Positions 1 through 9,298 of a stretch of 64,000 nt of DNA are shown here, piece by piece; positions within the stretch are counted from its first letter, which is position 1, and each line of letters opens with the position of its first letter. The notes beneath the pieces were generated by a model. It saw only the letters and a program-made list of their open reading frames with translations. It searched no databases and was not told the origin of the DNA. The stretch covers positions 372,001-436,000 of the forward strand of contig NZ_JAOUSF010000002.1 of assembly GCF_025660475.1 (NCBI RefSeq), given 5' to 3'. A program made the translations under genes and the position numbers. The DNA comes from Perspicuibacillus lycopersici (lineage in GTDB: Bacteria; Bacillota; Bacilli; Bacillales; Caldibacillaceae).

Positions 1-255
1 CTCCTGGCGCCCTGCCTCATTAAGGGAATAAAACTTCCGCGGTGGTCCCATGTCGGACGGTTTCTTTTCTATGTTCACCAGCTTCTTTTTTTCTAATCGC
101 ACAAGGATCGTATAGACCGTCCCTTCTACCACTTCGGTAAAGCCTAGCTCGTTTAGACGGCGGGTAATCTCATAGCCATAGGTTTCATGGCGGCTAATGA
201 TTTCCAGCACACAGCCTTCTAATGAACCTTTCAGCATTTCGGTTAAATTTTCCAC
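1..255 (-). CDS. PadR-family transcriptional regulator (partial, 3' end outside window)
   Basis: The reverse strand reads from a GTG at 255 to the window edge without a stop and gives about 85 residues. It has the PadR winged-helix pattern: a 'GSLEGCVLEII' helix, 'TYGYEITRRL', 'EGTVYTILVRLEKK' and the wing 'PPRKFYSL'. AGGAGG at 265-270 lies 9 bases before the GTG and fixes the start; the ATG at 262 is out of frame. PadR proteins are dimeric repressors that often sense phenolics or drugs and control neighbouring membrane proteins. The next gene of its operon would lie left of the window, so its target is not visible. Confidence 0.85.
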   Translation of the reverse strand, partial: MENLTEMLKGSLEGCVLEIISRHETYGYEITRRLNELGFTEVVEGTVYTILVRLEKKKLVNIEKKPSDMGPPRKFYSLNEAGRQE

Positions 256-295
256 GTTTCATTGCCTCCTCTATTTTGTCTGACTTATATTCAGT

Positions 296-359
296 AATAC
301 TTAGTACCGAGGAAAAATTTAAACTTAATAGCCTGTAGGAACTGACGCTATTAAGTATT
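296..359. promoter_or_regulatory. Inverted AATACTTA / TAAGTATT half-sites upstream of padR
   Basis: AATACTTA (296-303) and TAAGTATT (352-359) are exact inverted copies 48 bases apart in the control region of the PadR gene. They could be operator halves for autoregulation, which is common in PadR systems. That use is inference from position only. Confidence 0.25.
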
Positions 360-522
360 GCTTATTACAAGTATATTGTAACACTGAGTAGTTGGAGAGT
401 CAACTCGATTTTCAAATTTTTTTCTTGCGGAGAAAAACCATTGGGTGCTACAACTCTACGGAACGTTTGTTGCTTCAATGACCAGAAAACTCTATGATGA
501 AGTAGAGTAGGAGGCGTGTCAA

Positions 523-1107
523 ATGGATAATCGTAAAGTTGGAGAATTGATTTACCATTTACGAAAGGAAAAAGGTTTTACACAGAAGCAATTAGCAGAT
601 CAAATGAACATTTCCGATCGAACAATTTCTAAGTGGGAGCGTGGATACGGATGTCCAGATGTTACATTGTTAGCGAGTCTTTCGAACCTACTGGGAGTAA
701 ATATAGAAAATATTTTAGAAGGTGATTTGTCACCGAATGAATTTATTGGAGGGAATATGAAAAAGTCACATTATTTTGTTTGTCCATCCTGCCATAATAT
801 TGGCTTTGCAACAGGAAATGTCACGATATCGTGCTGTGGGAGAAAGCTAGAGCTATTAGAGGCAAAGAAAGCGGCCGATGAAGAAAAGCTATCCATTACA
901 GAAGTGGATAATGAATGGTTTATTTCGAGCGACCATCCGATGACAAAAGCGCATTATATATCATTTATCGCGTTTGCAACGGGGGATCAGGTGCAAATTT
1001 TGAAGCAGTATCCGGAATGGGGCTTACAAGTACGCATTCCGAAAAGAAAGCACGGTAAATTAGTATGGTATGATACTCAATTTGGTTTATTATATCAGCT
1101 TGTGTAA
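523..1107 (+). CDS. XRE-family regulator fused to a desulfoferrodoxin-like C-terminal module
   Basis: A 194-residue protein with a strong ribosome binding site (GTAGGAGGC) before the ATG. Residues 5-60 are a Cro/C1-type helix-turn-helix ('TQKQLADQMNISDRTISKWE'). Residues 84-113 look like a desulforedoxin-type metal site: Cys87-x2-Cys90 and the pair Cys104-Cys105 followed by Gly. Residues 131-194 resemble the superoxide reductase fold start, with 'SDHPMTKAHYISFI' (His138, His144), but the C-terminal Cys-x2-His iron ligands of real superoxide reductases are absent. Known: desulfoferrodoxin reduces superoxide at an iron centre. Inference: this is a metal- or redox-sensing DNA-binding protein, not an enzyme. 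It has no operon partner. Confidence 0.75.
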   Translation: MDNRKVGELIYHLRKEKGFTQKQLADQMNISDRTISKWERGYGCPDVTLLASLSNLLGVNIENILEGDLSPNEFIGGNMKKSHYFVCPSCHNIGFATGNVTISCCGRKLELLEAKKAADEEKLSITEVDNEWFISSDHPMTKAHYISFIAFATGDQVQILKQYPEWGLQVRIPKRKHGKLVWYDTQFGLLYQLV

Positions 1108-1278
1108 AGTAGAAAATGTAGGTCATATATAAAAGAAGCAATTTTCAAGAAAATAGTCCAGATAATATGGGGAAAATGTTAAATATCTGCTTTAAATTTA
1201 TATCAATGGGTAGGCTATTCATTACTTCATGAAAAAGTATGTGGATTCCTATATTATTCAACATTTTTTTCTATGGAA

Positions 1279-1513
1279 GAGGCTGGGACATAACAATTGA
1301 TGTTTAAATGTAAGATGAACATTCATTCGGATAGCGGAGGAAATATACGTAGACTCCTGCGGGAAAAGCATGAGACGAAGACCCCGCAAGAAGTGTAGCG
1401 GAGGAGGAGGCTTTGGCCATGCCAGCGGAAAGCGAAGTATATTTCCGAAGGGAATTTACCTACTTATCTTTGATTCGGATTCTCTTACATAAAAATACTT
1501 TTGTCCCAGCCTC
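1279..1513. repeat. Dispersed ~235-bp repeat, copy 1
   Basis: Bounded by the 12-base inverted ends GAGGCTGGGACA and TGTCCCAGCCTC. Inside are a second inverted pair (GGAAATATAC / GTATATTTCC) and a GC-rich core with CTCCTGCGGG and ACCCCGC. Copies 2 (9058-9291) and 3 (36777-37010, opposite orientation) are nearly identical. There is no ORF; it is a folded, MITE- or REP-like intergenic element. The preceding 170 bases after the XRE gene show nothing else I can name. Confidence 0.85.
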
Positions 1514-1541
1514 TTTTTGATTTTGCACTATTCATTTGCCT

Positions 1542-1967
1542 TTATGGGACAAGAATATTTGAAAACAGCGCCTCTTTTTCCTTTGTGATTATCTGTCTTC
1601 CGGCATATGCCTCATAAATGGACCCAATACCTTGCAGCCAGTCTCCAATATTGGCTGCCGATGTTGCACTCAGCCTAATTGGATCTGTTCTTGCGAGGAG
1701 TTGATTTGTTACACTTATCGCTTCGATAATTTGGCCGATGGTTTGAATCCATACTCCTTCGACTACTTGTCTTTCATTTTGATCTGCACTGGCATCCTCA
1801 TCTATAAGTAATAGCTTGGTCAAGTAAATTACCTCCATCACCTTGCCGATGGCTTGTATCCAGATTGCCACAGAAACGTCCTTCTCCAGTTGAGCAATCA
1901 ATTCCTTATTGTCTACATCACTAGTTCTGTTCTTCGAATTGCTTTTCCTGCCGGTTTGAGCATACAA
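1542..1967 (-). CDS. Uncharacterised protein with three W-[IL]-Q-x-IG repeats
   Basis: A 141-residue protein starting at TTG, with GGGGTGA six bases upstream. The clear feature is a threefold internal repeat: 'WIQAIGKVMEVI', 'WIQTIGQIIEAI' and 'WLQGIGSIYEAY', each predicted as an amphipathic or hydrophobic helix and separated by about 35-40 residues. There is no signal peptide and no catalytic motif. It may belong to the small repetitive Bacillus proteins I recall as DUF6944, but I cannot confirm this. Its downstream neighbour on the same strand is also unknown. Function is not assignable. Confidence 0.6.
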   Translation of the reverse strand: MYAQTGRKSNSKNRTSDVDNKELIAQLEKDVSVAIWIQAIGKVMEVIYLTKLLLIDEDASADQNERQVVEGVWIQTIGQIIEAISVTNQLLARTDPIRLSATSAANIGDWLQGIGSIYEAYAGRQIITKEKEALFSNILVP

Positions 1968-2075
1968 TATTTCTCACCCCATTCATTACATTCATATGCA
2001 AAAAATGGGTTACTGCCATTGTATGATTTTGATCTGAGTATTTCGATTTAGCCTAATCTCAGTAAAGCGTAATTA

Positions 2076-2417
2076 TTATTGATTTAAATAAGCGTTCTCT
2101 GTAAAATGAATATTTGCTTCTGGTAATCCGCACATTTTCAGTGCATTTCCGATTTGTCTTTTAATACCTTCGACAATTTCCTCATATTGCGCACGTTCAA
2201 TGGCAGATTGCCAGGCAAATTGGTAATGAAAGATAGTAGCTTCCTCCACTTTTTCTAACGGAGTTAGTGCCATCCCTTTATTCGTAATTCGTGCACTTGT
2301 TTGTGCACATAGATTAAGAAATAATACTTCAATTATTTTCATTTCCCTTTCCGTTAAATTTTGATCATTCATCATTATGTTCACATCAAACATTGCAATA
2401 TTAATAGAAATCTCCAC
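2076..2417 (-). CDS. Uncharacterised 113-residue protein, start codon uncertain
   Basis: The ORF opens at a GTG (2417) that lies inside the only good ribosome binding site (AAAGGTGGAG), so that GTG cannot use it. The next ATG (2393) is about 18 bases from the site, which is too far. ATT codons at 2405 and 2399 have better spacing. The protein is cytosolic, rich in Glu/Gln, with a predicted helical middle ('TEREMKIIEVLFLNL') and a tail that reads like 'QIGNALKMCGLPEANIHF'. I recognise no family. It sits upstream of the repeat protein on the same strand, 108 bases away, so they may share a transcript. Confidence 0.5.
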   Translation of the reverse strand: MEISINIAMFDVNIMMNDQNLTEREMKIIEVLFLNLCAQTSARITNKGMALTPLEKVEEATIFHYQFAWQSAIERAQYEEIVEGIKRQIGNALKMCGLPEANIHFTENAYLNQ

Positions 2418-2620
2418 CTTTTTAATTGTAATCGCTAGCCTCTTTGTTAGTGGATTTTGTATTCATACGAATTCCCCCTTTTTCCAATATGTACTAATTC
2501 GACAAAAGATTAGGAAATCCTACATAATTTTGCAAATATTCAGTTGGACATATTTAATATGATACTAGATTATAAAACATAGAAACTATCTGTTAATCCA
2601 CATTACTTTTTCCTAATAGA

Positions 2621-2650
2621 AAGGGGGCGAAGATTAAAATCTTCACCCCA
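2621..2650 (-). terminator. Hairpin after the beta-glucoside operon
   Basis: On the minus strand GGGGTGAAGAT pairs with ATCTTCGCCCC, followed by CCTTTCTATT. It lies 14 bases past the 6-phospho-beta-glucosidase stop codon. The U tract is weak but position supports termination. Confidence 0.6.
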
Positions 2651-2663
2651 TGTCAGACTATCT

Positions 2664-4136
<1,473 letters not shown>

Positions 4137-4218
4137 TTAAAACCTACCTTTTGTTTAAATAGTCGGCCTCCCAATGGTAGGAAGCCTATAGCCAATAATA
4201 TACTTATATAATAGTTGT

Positions 4219-6072
4219 TTATAGAATAACTGCTGTTAATAATACTTCTTGTTTAGTAGTCGTTTGTTGATTAGTTTCTATGATATCCGAGTATTGATCA
4301 GAATTTGTAATAATGATCGGAGTCGTTACATCGTAGCCTGCAGCTTTAATTTTCTCCATATCAAATTCAACTAGTAATTGACCTTGTTTAACCTTTTCTC
4401 CTGGTTTTACGTGAGCTTTAAAATATTTTCCTTCCAATTGTACCGTATCCAACCCGATATGAATCAGCACTTCTATTTGCTCTTCAGAAGTTAAACCTAT
4501 CGCATGTCCAGTTGGGAACAACGTTGAAACTTCACCAGACACAGGCGCAAACACTTTCCCTTCCTTAGGAAGGATTGCAATCCCTTTCCCCATCGCTTCT
4601 GTTGCGAAAACAGGGTCTTTAACTTGTTGTAATGGAACTATGTCACCCGAAATCGGTGATAAAACCGTTAGGCGCTTCACATCCGTCATTTTTTGTGCTT
4701 TCTCTTCCTTAATAGGTGATTTTATATCCTCGTCAAAACCGAGAATATAGGTTAATACAGCTGTAACAACAAATGCAACAGTTATACTAATAATGTAATA
4801 TACAAATGTATTCGTCATAAATGCAGGAAGTGTCGTTAGTGCTGGGAACACATATGCAATAACTGTTGTTTTCATAGCACCTGCAAAGGCACCACCAATC
4901 CCACCACCGATTACTGCAGCTATCATTGGACGTTTATATTTTACAGACAATCCATATACTATCGGTTCCGTTATACCCGCAAGAATTGCAGGCATCATAC
5001 TTGCTAAAGCATCTGATTTTAACTGTTTATCCTTTGCTTTAAGGAATACACCAAATGCAACACCTGCCTGAGCGAACGTAGCGTTAGCAACAGGAGGACG
5101 AATCGTATCAAAACCTTTTGTGCTCAAGTTATTCAACATTGCTGGTACGACACCCCAATGAATACCAAACATAACTAAGAAGGTCCATCCAGCACCAATA
5201 ATTGCACCCGTTAACATTCCACTTTGATTATTTAAAAAGTCTATTCCGTCTGCAATTCCATTCCCTAAATATACGCCGACAGGGCCAATGATACCGGCAG
5301 TTAATGGTACCATAATTAGAAGTGACAGCATCGGTACTGCAAAGGATTCAATGACTTTTGGAATCCAACGTTTTAAGAATTTTTCAAGATACGAGAATAA
5401 CCAAATCGCTAAAATCGCGGGGATAATTTGTCCACTGTATTTAAACATGACGATTGGAATTCCTAAGAAATCAACCACATCTCCTATATCCTTCATCAAG
5501 CCAGTAAAATTTGGTTCCAGTAGTGCAGCCATTATTGCAGCCGAAACAAAAAGATTAGTGCCAAATGTTCGTGCAGCGGAAAACGCCAAAAATATTGGGA
5601 AAAAGAAGAACACTGCATTGGATGCTGCGGATAGAATTAGATAAGTACTACCAGTAGCAGACATCCCGAAATACGTAGTACAAATAACAAGTAACGCTTT
5701 TAACATACCAGAACCAGCTAACAGAGGCACCATTGGAGTGATAATGCTGGACATAATATTAAATAGTCTAGCGATTACATTCCCTTCTTTTTTCTGTTTC
5801 TGCTCCCCATTGGATGCACTTTTTATTGCGTATTGTTTCATTATCGCTTGGTATACATCTCCTACGTCATTTCCAATTACCACTTGGTATTGTCCGTTAC
5901 TTTCTACTGCCTTAACAACACCTCGTATATTCTCCAATTCTTGTTTATTAAATGACTTTCCATCCTTTAATTTAAAACGTAGACGTGTCATACAATGATA
6001 AAGACTAGCTACATTCTCTTCTCCGCCAACGTTTTCGATGATTAATTTTGCTAGTTCCATTCGATTAGCCAT
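4219..6072 (-). CDS. bglF: Beta-glucoside PTS permease, EIIBCA
   Basis: Membrane transporter that imports and phosphorylates beta-glucosides. Domains in order: IIB at residues 1-90 with active Cys27 in 'LYHCMTRLRF'; IIC at about 105-460 with many hydrophobic segments and 'GITEPIVYG'; IIA at about 480-610 with active His538 in 'VLIHIGLDTVQL'. The reading frame is open further upstream, but AAGGAGG at 6080-6086 points to the ATGATG at 6075/6072; I chose 6072 (7-base spacing). A RAT/terminator switch lies in the leader, and the LicT-type regulator is encoded just upstream. In the family, the IIB domain also phosphorylates and inhibits the antiterminator when substrate is absent. Confidence 0.93.
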   Translation of the reverse strand: MANRMELAKLIIENVGGEENVASLYHCMTRLRFKLKDGKSFNKQELENIRGVVKAVESNGQYQVVIGNDVGDVYQAIMKQYAIKSASNGEQKQKKEGNVIARLFNIMSSIITPMVPLLAGSGMLKALLVICTTYFGMSATGSTYLILSAASNAVFFFFPIFLAFSAARTFGTNLFVSAAIMAALLEPNFTGLMKDIGDVVDFLGIPIVMFKYSGQIIPAILAIWLFSYLEKFLKRWIPKVIESFAVPMLSLLIMVPLTAGIIGPVGVYLGNGIADGIDFLNNQSGMLTGAIIGAGWTFLVMFGIHWGVVPAMLNNLSTKGFDTIRPPVANATFAQAGVAFGVFLKAKDKQLKSDALASMMPAILAGITEPIVYGLSVKYKRPMIAAVIGGGIGGAFAGAMKTTVIAYVFPALTTLPAFMTNTFVYYIISITVAFVVTAVLTYILGFDEDIKSPIKEEKAQKMTDVKRLTVLSPISGDIVPLQQVKDPVFATEAMGKGIAILPKEGKVFAPVSGEVSTLFPTGHAIGLTSEEQIEVLIHIGLDTVQLEGKYFKAHVKPGEKVKQGQLLVEFDMEKIKAAGYDVTTPIIITNSDQYSDIIETNQQTTTKQEVLLTAVIL

Positions 6073-6093
6073 CATGTTTCCTCCTTCTTTTAT

Positions 6094-6164
6094 AAAAAAA
6101 ACCTGAAATGAGTGAAGGATTAAAAATAGAATGCATAGTTCTATCTCCTTCAATCATTCCAGGT
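6094..6164 (-). terminator. Conditional terminator ahead of bglF
   Basis: On the minus strand ACCTG-GAATGA..GAAGGA pairs with TCCTTC..CATT-CAGGT and is followed by eight T. Its 5' arm shares bases with the RAT sequence, as expected for a LicT-controlled antitermination switch. Confidence 0.85.
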
Positions 6165-6188
6165 AATGCCTTAACAGTAACACCCTGT
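6158..6188 (-). promoter_or_regulatory. RAT (ribonucleic antiterminator) ahead of bglF
   Basis: The transcript reads ACAGGGTGTTACTGTTAAGG then CATTACCTGGA, matching the RAT pattern bound by the co-antiterminator domain of LicT/BglG proteins (GGGTGT..ACTG..AAGGCA..ACC). It overlaps the start of the terminator stem, so bound protein would block termination and let bglF-bglA be transcribed. Confidence 0.85.
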
Positions 6189-6198
6189 TTATCATCAT

Positions 6199-7041
6199 TT
6201 AGTTTTCCTGACGATTTGTGACACGATTGATATGCAGCACAAGATAAACCATTTCTGCCTTAGTAATTTGTGTCCCATATCCGTTTAAAACATATTTTTC
6301 AATCTTCTTTACACAATCAAAAGCATTTACATACTTTTGCTGTACTTGCTCAAATAGGTAATCATCCTCATTCTCTATATGATCATTGGATAGGATTCTT
6401 TGTGCAAAAAACTTCAAATGAGTAACCAATCTGCCGTAATTCCATGATTCCTCATCAAAAACAAGTCCAAAATGATATTTAATAATTCCTAAAATGTCTT
6501 GCGTAAATTTTGTAATCTTAATGGTTTTTTCAATCTCATTCCCATCAAACTGCGTATTTGCTATATGCATTGCGATAAAACCTGCTTCATCCTCATTAAA
6601 GCGAATTCCTGTTTTCTCCTCAATGATATCCAATGCTTTAAGTCCAATTTCAAACTCTACTTTATAGAGTTTTTTAGCCTCCCATAACAAAACATTGCGA
6701 ATTTCTTGTCCATTTTCATAGCGCTTGACGGCAAAATAGATATGGTCGGTAAGCGTTACCAGTAGATAGTCACTTAAAGAAGCATTGAGTTTCCCGCGTG
6801 CGTAAGCTACAATCTCTTCTGCTATTTCAAAATACTTAAGTGGCACTTCCTTTAAAAGACTGGCAATTTGACGTGTTAAATCCTCTGTCTGAAGTGTAAA
6901 AACTTTACTAATTTTATTTTCATCTATTGGATCACCAGGCTTTAACTTAAAGCCAATTCCATTTCCGAAAACAACCATTTCTTGATGTTGTGCATCTTTG
7001 GCTAAAACAACATTATTGTTCAACGCCTTCTTTAATTTCAT
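6199..7041 (-). CDS. licT: BglG/LicT-family transcriptional antiterminator
   Basis: 280 residues. Residues 1-55 form the RNA-binding co-antiterminator domain ('KKALNNNVVLAKD', 'EMVVFGNGIGF'); PRD1 spans about 65-170 and PRD2 about 172-280. The four phosphorylation histidines fall at His100, His159, His208 and His270, almost exactly as in Bacillus LicT. It binds the two RAT elements seen at 6158-6188 and 7196-7227 when substrate is present and PTS phosphorylation favours the active dimer. It is first in the licT-bglF-bglA operon, a common order. A cre-like box near its promoter suggests catabolite repression. Confidence 0.93.
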   Translation of the reverse strand: MKLKKALNNNVVLAKDAQHQEMVVFGNGIGFKLKPGDPIDENKISKVFTLQTEDLTRQIASLLKEVPLKYFEIAEEIVAYARGKLNASLSDYLLVTLTDHIYFAVKRYENGQEIRNVLLWEAKKLYKVEFEIGLKALDIIEEKTGIRFNEDEAGFIAMHIANTQFDGNEIEKTIKITKFTQDILGIIKYHFGLVFDEESWNYGRLVTHLKFFAQRILSNDHIENEDDYLFEQVQQKYVNAFDCVKKIEKYVLNGYGTQITKAEMVYLVLHINRVTNRQEN

Positions 7042-7133
7042 CCTATCACCCCTTTTCTATATCGCGACAACAGCGTTTCCATTTATTTTGTAACGATAAC
7101 ATTATTTGATTAAACTATTTTTCCCTAATAAAC

Positions 7134-7202
7134 AAAAATTACCTGAACTGATCCATATGCAAACAGGTAAATCCCGTTAGCTATATGAAAATCAATCCAG
7201 GT
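7134..7202 (-). terminator. Conditional terminator ahead of licT
   Basis: ACCTGGATTGAT...CATAT pairs with ATATGGATCAG..CAGGT on the minus strand, followed by AATTTTTG. The 5' arm overlaps a RAT element, giving autogenous antitermination of licT. Confidence 0.75.
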
Positions 7203-7227
7203 AATGCCTTATACAGTTACACCCTGT
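7196..7227 (-). promoter_or_regulatory. RAT element ahead of licT
   Basis: ACAGGGTGTAACTGTATAAG followed by GCATTACCTGGA: the same RAT pattern as in front of bglF. Two RAT copies in one operon imply LicT controls both its own synthesis and that of the permease and glycosidase. Confidence 0.83.
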
Positions 7228-7246
7228 AATATTAACTTTAATAAAT

Positions 7247-7260
7247 GTAAAACGCTTTCT
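7247..7260. promoter_or_regulatory. cre-like site at the licT promoter
   Basis: GTAAAACGCTTTCT has the AAANCGNTTTC core of a catabolite-responsive element but misses outer positions of the consensus. It lies just downstream of the predicted -10, a position used for CcpA repression of beta-glucoside operons. Confidence 0.5.
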
Positions 7261-7267
7261 AAATATA

Positions 7268-7295
7268 AGATAATACAGAATTTCCATCTCGTCAA
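7268..7295 (-). promoter_or_regulatory. Sigma-A promoter of the licT operon
   Basis: -35 TTGACG (7290-7295) and a TTATCT or TATTAT -10 14-16 bases on. It is upstream of the leader RAT/terminator. The rest of 7300-7470 is AT-rich and shows nothing else clear. Confidence 0.5.
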
Positions 7296-7473
7296 TTATT
7301 TTTGTAAAAAAATTTTAAATCGAATTTAAAATTTTTTATCGAATTAGTTTTATCCTTTAGATAGAATGCTAGAAATGTCGAAGTTTCAAGTAATCTACTG
7401 TGGAGAGCTAGACATCTTGCTTCCTAGCAGGAAGGCAGAATTTACACCATCTACATATTTTTAAAAAAAGCAC

Positions 7474-7908
7474 TTAAAATTCTATATAAAACGGATGCTT
7501 ACTTTCATCCAAGCAGTACTCGATTCTTTGTCGGAAATTCCCTATCGTTACCATTTCCAATGCTTGTTCAATTGGGAAGTAGCCTACTTCCAAGCTTTCG
7601 GATGAGGTTGCGAATTCCCCTCCAATAGGCTTCCCTAAAAACAATGTATTGCAAATCGATTTACTCACATTTTGGAAGATCCCACAAAATTTTATTACCT
7701 CAATATCAATACCCGATTCCTCTTTCGTTTCCCTAATGGCTGCGTCCTTCAACGATTCTCCCTCTTCCACTTGGCCACCTGGCATTTCCCAGCCTCGTTT
7801 CGGACCCTTAATTAATAAAATTTCCTTTTTTTCATTCAGCACAATTGTTGCTGCTGAAACAATATGTTTAGGTGGGGTGAAAGTAGGTACTATATTTTGT
7901 TCCATCAT
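7474..7908 (-). CDS. Nudix hydrolase
   Basis: 144 residues with a complete Nudix box: Gly45-x5-Glu51-x7-Arg59-Glu60-x2-Glu63-Glu64-x-Gly66. This is the Mg2+ site for cleaving nucleoside diphosphates linked to another group. The family covers ADP-ribose, 8-oxo-dGTP and other substrates, and nothing here decides which. TAGGAGGAAAC precedes ATGATG, so either Met is possible. It is a single-gene unit divergent from the methyltransferase gene. Confidence 0.9.
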   Translation of the reverse strand: MMEQNIVPTFTPPKHIVSAATIVLNEKKEILLIKGPKRGWEMPGGQVEEGESLKDAAIRETKEESGIDIEVIKFCGIFQNVSKSICNTLFLGKPIGGEFATSSESLEVGYFPIEQALEMVTIGNFRQRIEYCLDESKHPFYIEF

Positions 7909-8254
7909 GTTTCCTCCTAGTGACTTATTATTATTGTTGTATTAATATTATCACTATTCTATTAAAATTAAAGTGATTTTCCTAAAAATTCAATTTTCAA
8001 TTCCGGTAAATGACTTGTCAACATGCAGCTACCTTCCACCTTAAAGGATTGCTTCCCCCTACTACAATTAAAAAATGGTAGACTAACTCGTATGTATCCC
8101 TTATCCGGTTGTTATCCTCCTGCAGTTTTTAACACACAAATAACAGAAGCAACAATCCACTCCATTAACATTTTTAGAATTTTTTATATAATCTCATCTT
8201 TCTGCATCTAATTATCATATAATGATTTATATATTAGAAACTAGGAGGATGTAC

Positions 8255-8977
8255 ATGAAAAAAGCGAAATATGGGATAGATGCTCCCTTTGTCCCTGTGA
8301 GCTACTCTATTTTTATACTTGCACTCTTCTTAATAGGATTTCTTTTTGTATCTGCCGGTCATCAGTGGGCGTATAATTTTTTTGGATATGGACTCTTTTG
8401 CTGTGTCCTTCTATCTATTTATATGCACACTACATTAAAGGGGAAATATCAAATTTGGAATAAAGTTCTTTCTGAATGGAAGCTAAATCAAAATGCTCAC
8501 TTTTTAGATTTAGGCTGTGGTCGTGGTGCTATTTTTTATTTAATTGTGAAAACATTAGGAAAAACCGTAAAAGGTACAGGGATAGATTTGTGGAGAAAAG
8601 TAGATCAATCGGGAAATGACCGATCCATTGCGATGAATAATGCTGCAATAGAAGGCGTTAGTAATCAAATTCAACTAATTACAGGGGATATGCGTAGCCT
8701 TCCTTTTCAAAATAACAGCTTTGATTTCGTTACAAGTAATATGGCCATTCATAATATAAAACAAAAAATGGATAGAAGAAAGGCATTAAAAGAAGCATAT
8801 AGAGTCCTAAAGAGTGGCGGTATATTAATCATTGTAGATATAAGCTATGGGAAAGAATATAAAGCTGTTGTGGAGGAACTAGGGATGGTTAATGTTACTT
8901 TAAAAAATGCTGGATGGCAAGGCTGGTGGAGTGGACCTTTCGTTTCCACCTACATTTTAACGGCAACAAAATGTTAA
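8255..8977 (+). CDS. Membrane-anchored class I SAM-dependent methyltransferase
   Basis: 240 residues from the ATG at 8255, which follows TAGGAGGATGTAC; an earlier in-frame ATG at 8222 has no site. Two hydrophobic helices (about residues 17-35 and 38-57) precede a methyltransferase domain with motif I 'FLDLGCGRGA' (83-92), an acidic motif II 'GTGIDLW', and 'DMRSLPFQNNSFDFVTSNMAIHNI' spanning motifs III-IV. This layout resembles the ubiE-like fold with an N-terminal membrane hairpin. The target substrate is unknown; membrane location suggests a lipid or membrane-linked substrate, which is inference. Confidence 0.85.
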   Translation: MKKAKYGIDAPFVPVSYSIFILALFLIGFLFVSAGHQWAYNFFGYGLFCCVLLSIYMHTTLKGKYQIWNKVLSEWKLNQNAHFLDLGCGRGAIFYLIVKTLGKTVKGTGIDLWRKVDQSGNDRSIAMNNAAIEGVSNQIQLITGDMRSLPFQNNSFDFVTSNMAIHNIKQKMDRRKALKEAYRVLKSGGILIIVDISYGKEYKAVVEELGMVNVTLKNAGWQGWWSGPFVSTYILTATKC

Positions 8978-9057
8978 CTATAGAGAACTGAAAAGATGAT
9001 TAAAATAGAAAATAGATTTTTTTTAATGAATTGCATATCATAATAAATGGATGTGTT

Positions 9058-9291
9058 GAGGCTGGGACATAGCAATTGATGTTTAAATGTAAGACGTACA
9101 ATCATTCGGATAGCGGAGGAAATATACGTAGACTCCTGCGGGAAAAGCATGAGCCGAAGCCCCCGCACGAAGTGTAGCGGAGGAGGAGGCTAAGGCCATG
9201 CCCGCGGAAAGCGAAGTATATTTCCGGTGCGAATTTATCTACTTAACTTTGTTCGGATTCTCTTACATAAAAATTCTTTTGTCCCAGCCTC
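9058..9291. repeat. Dispersed ~235-bp repeat, copy 2
   Basis: Same orientation and ends (GAGGCTGGGACA ... TGTCCCAGCCTC) as copy 1 and same internal inverted pair. It lies directly between the methyltransferase gene and a decayed gene. Confidence 0.85.
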
Positions 9292-9298
9292 ATTAAAA

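Noticed and set aside
4219-6153. Longer 644-residue start for the PTS permease
   Set aside because: It would run through the RAT-linked terminator; AAGGAGG at 6080-6086 points to the ATGATG at 6075/6072.
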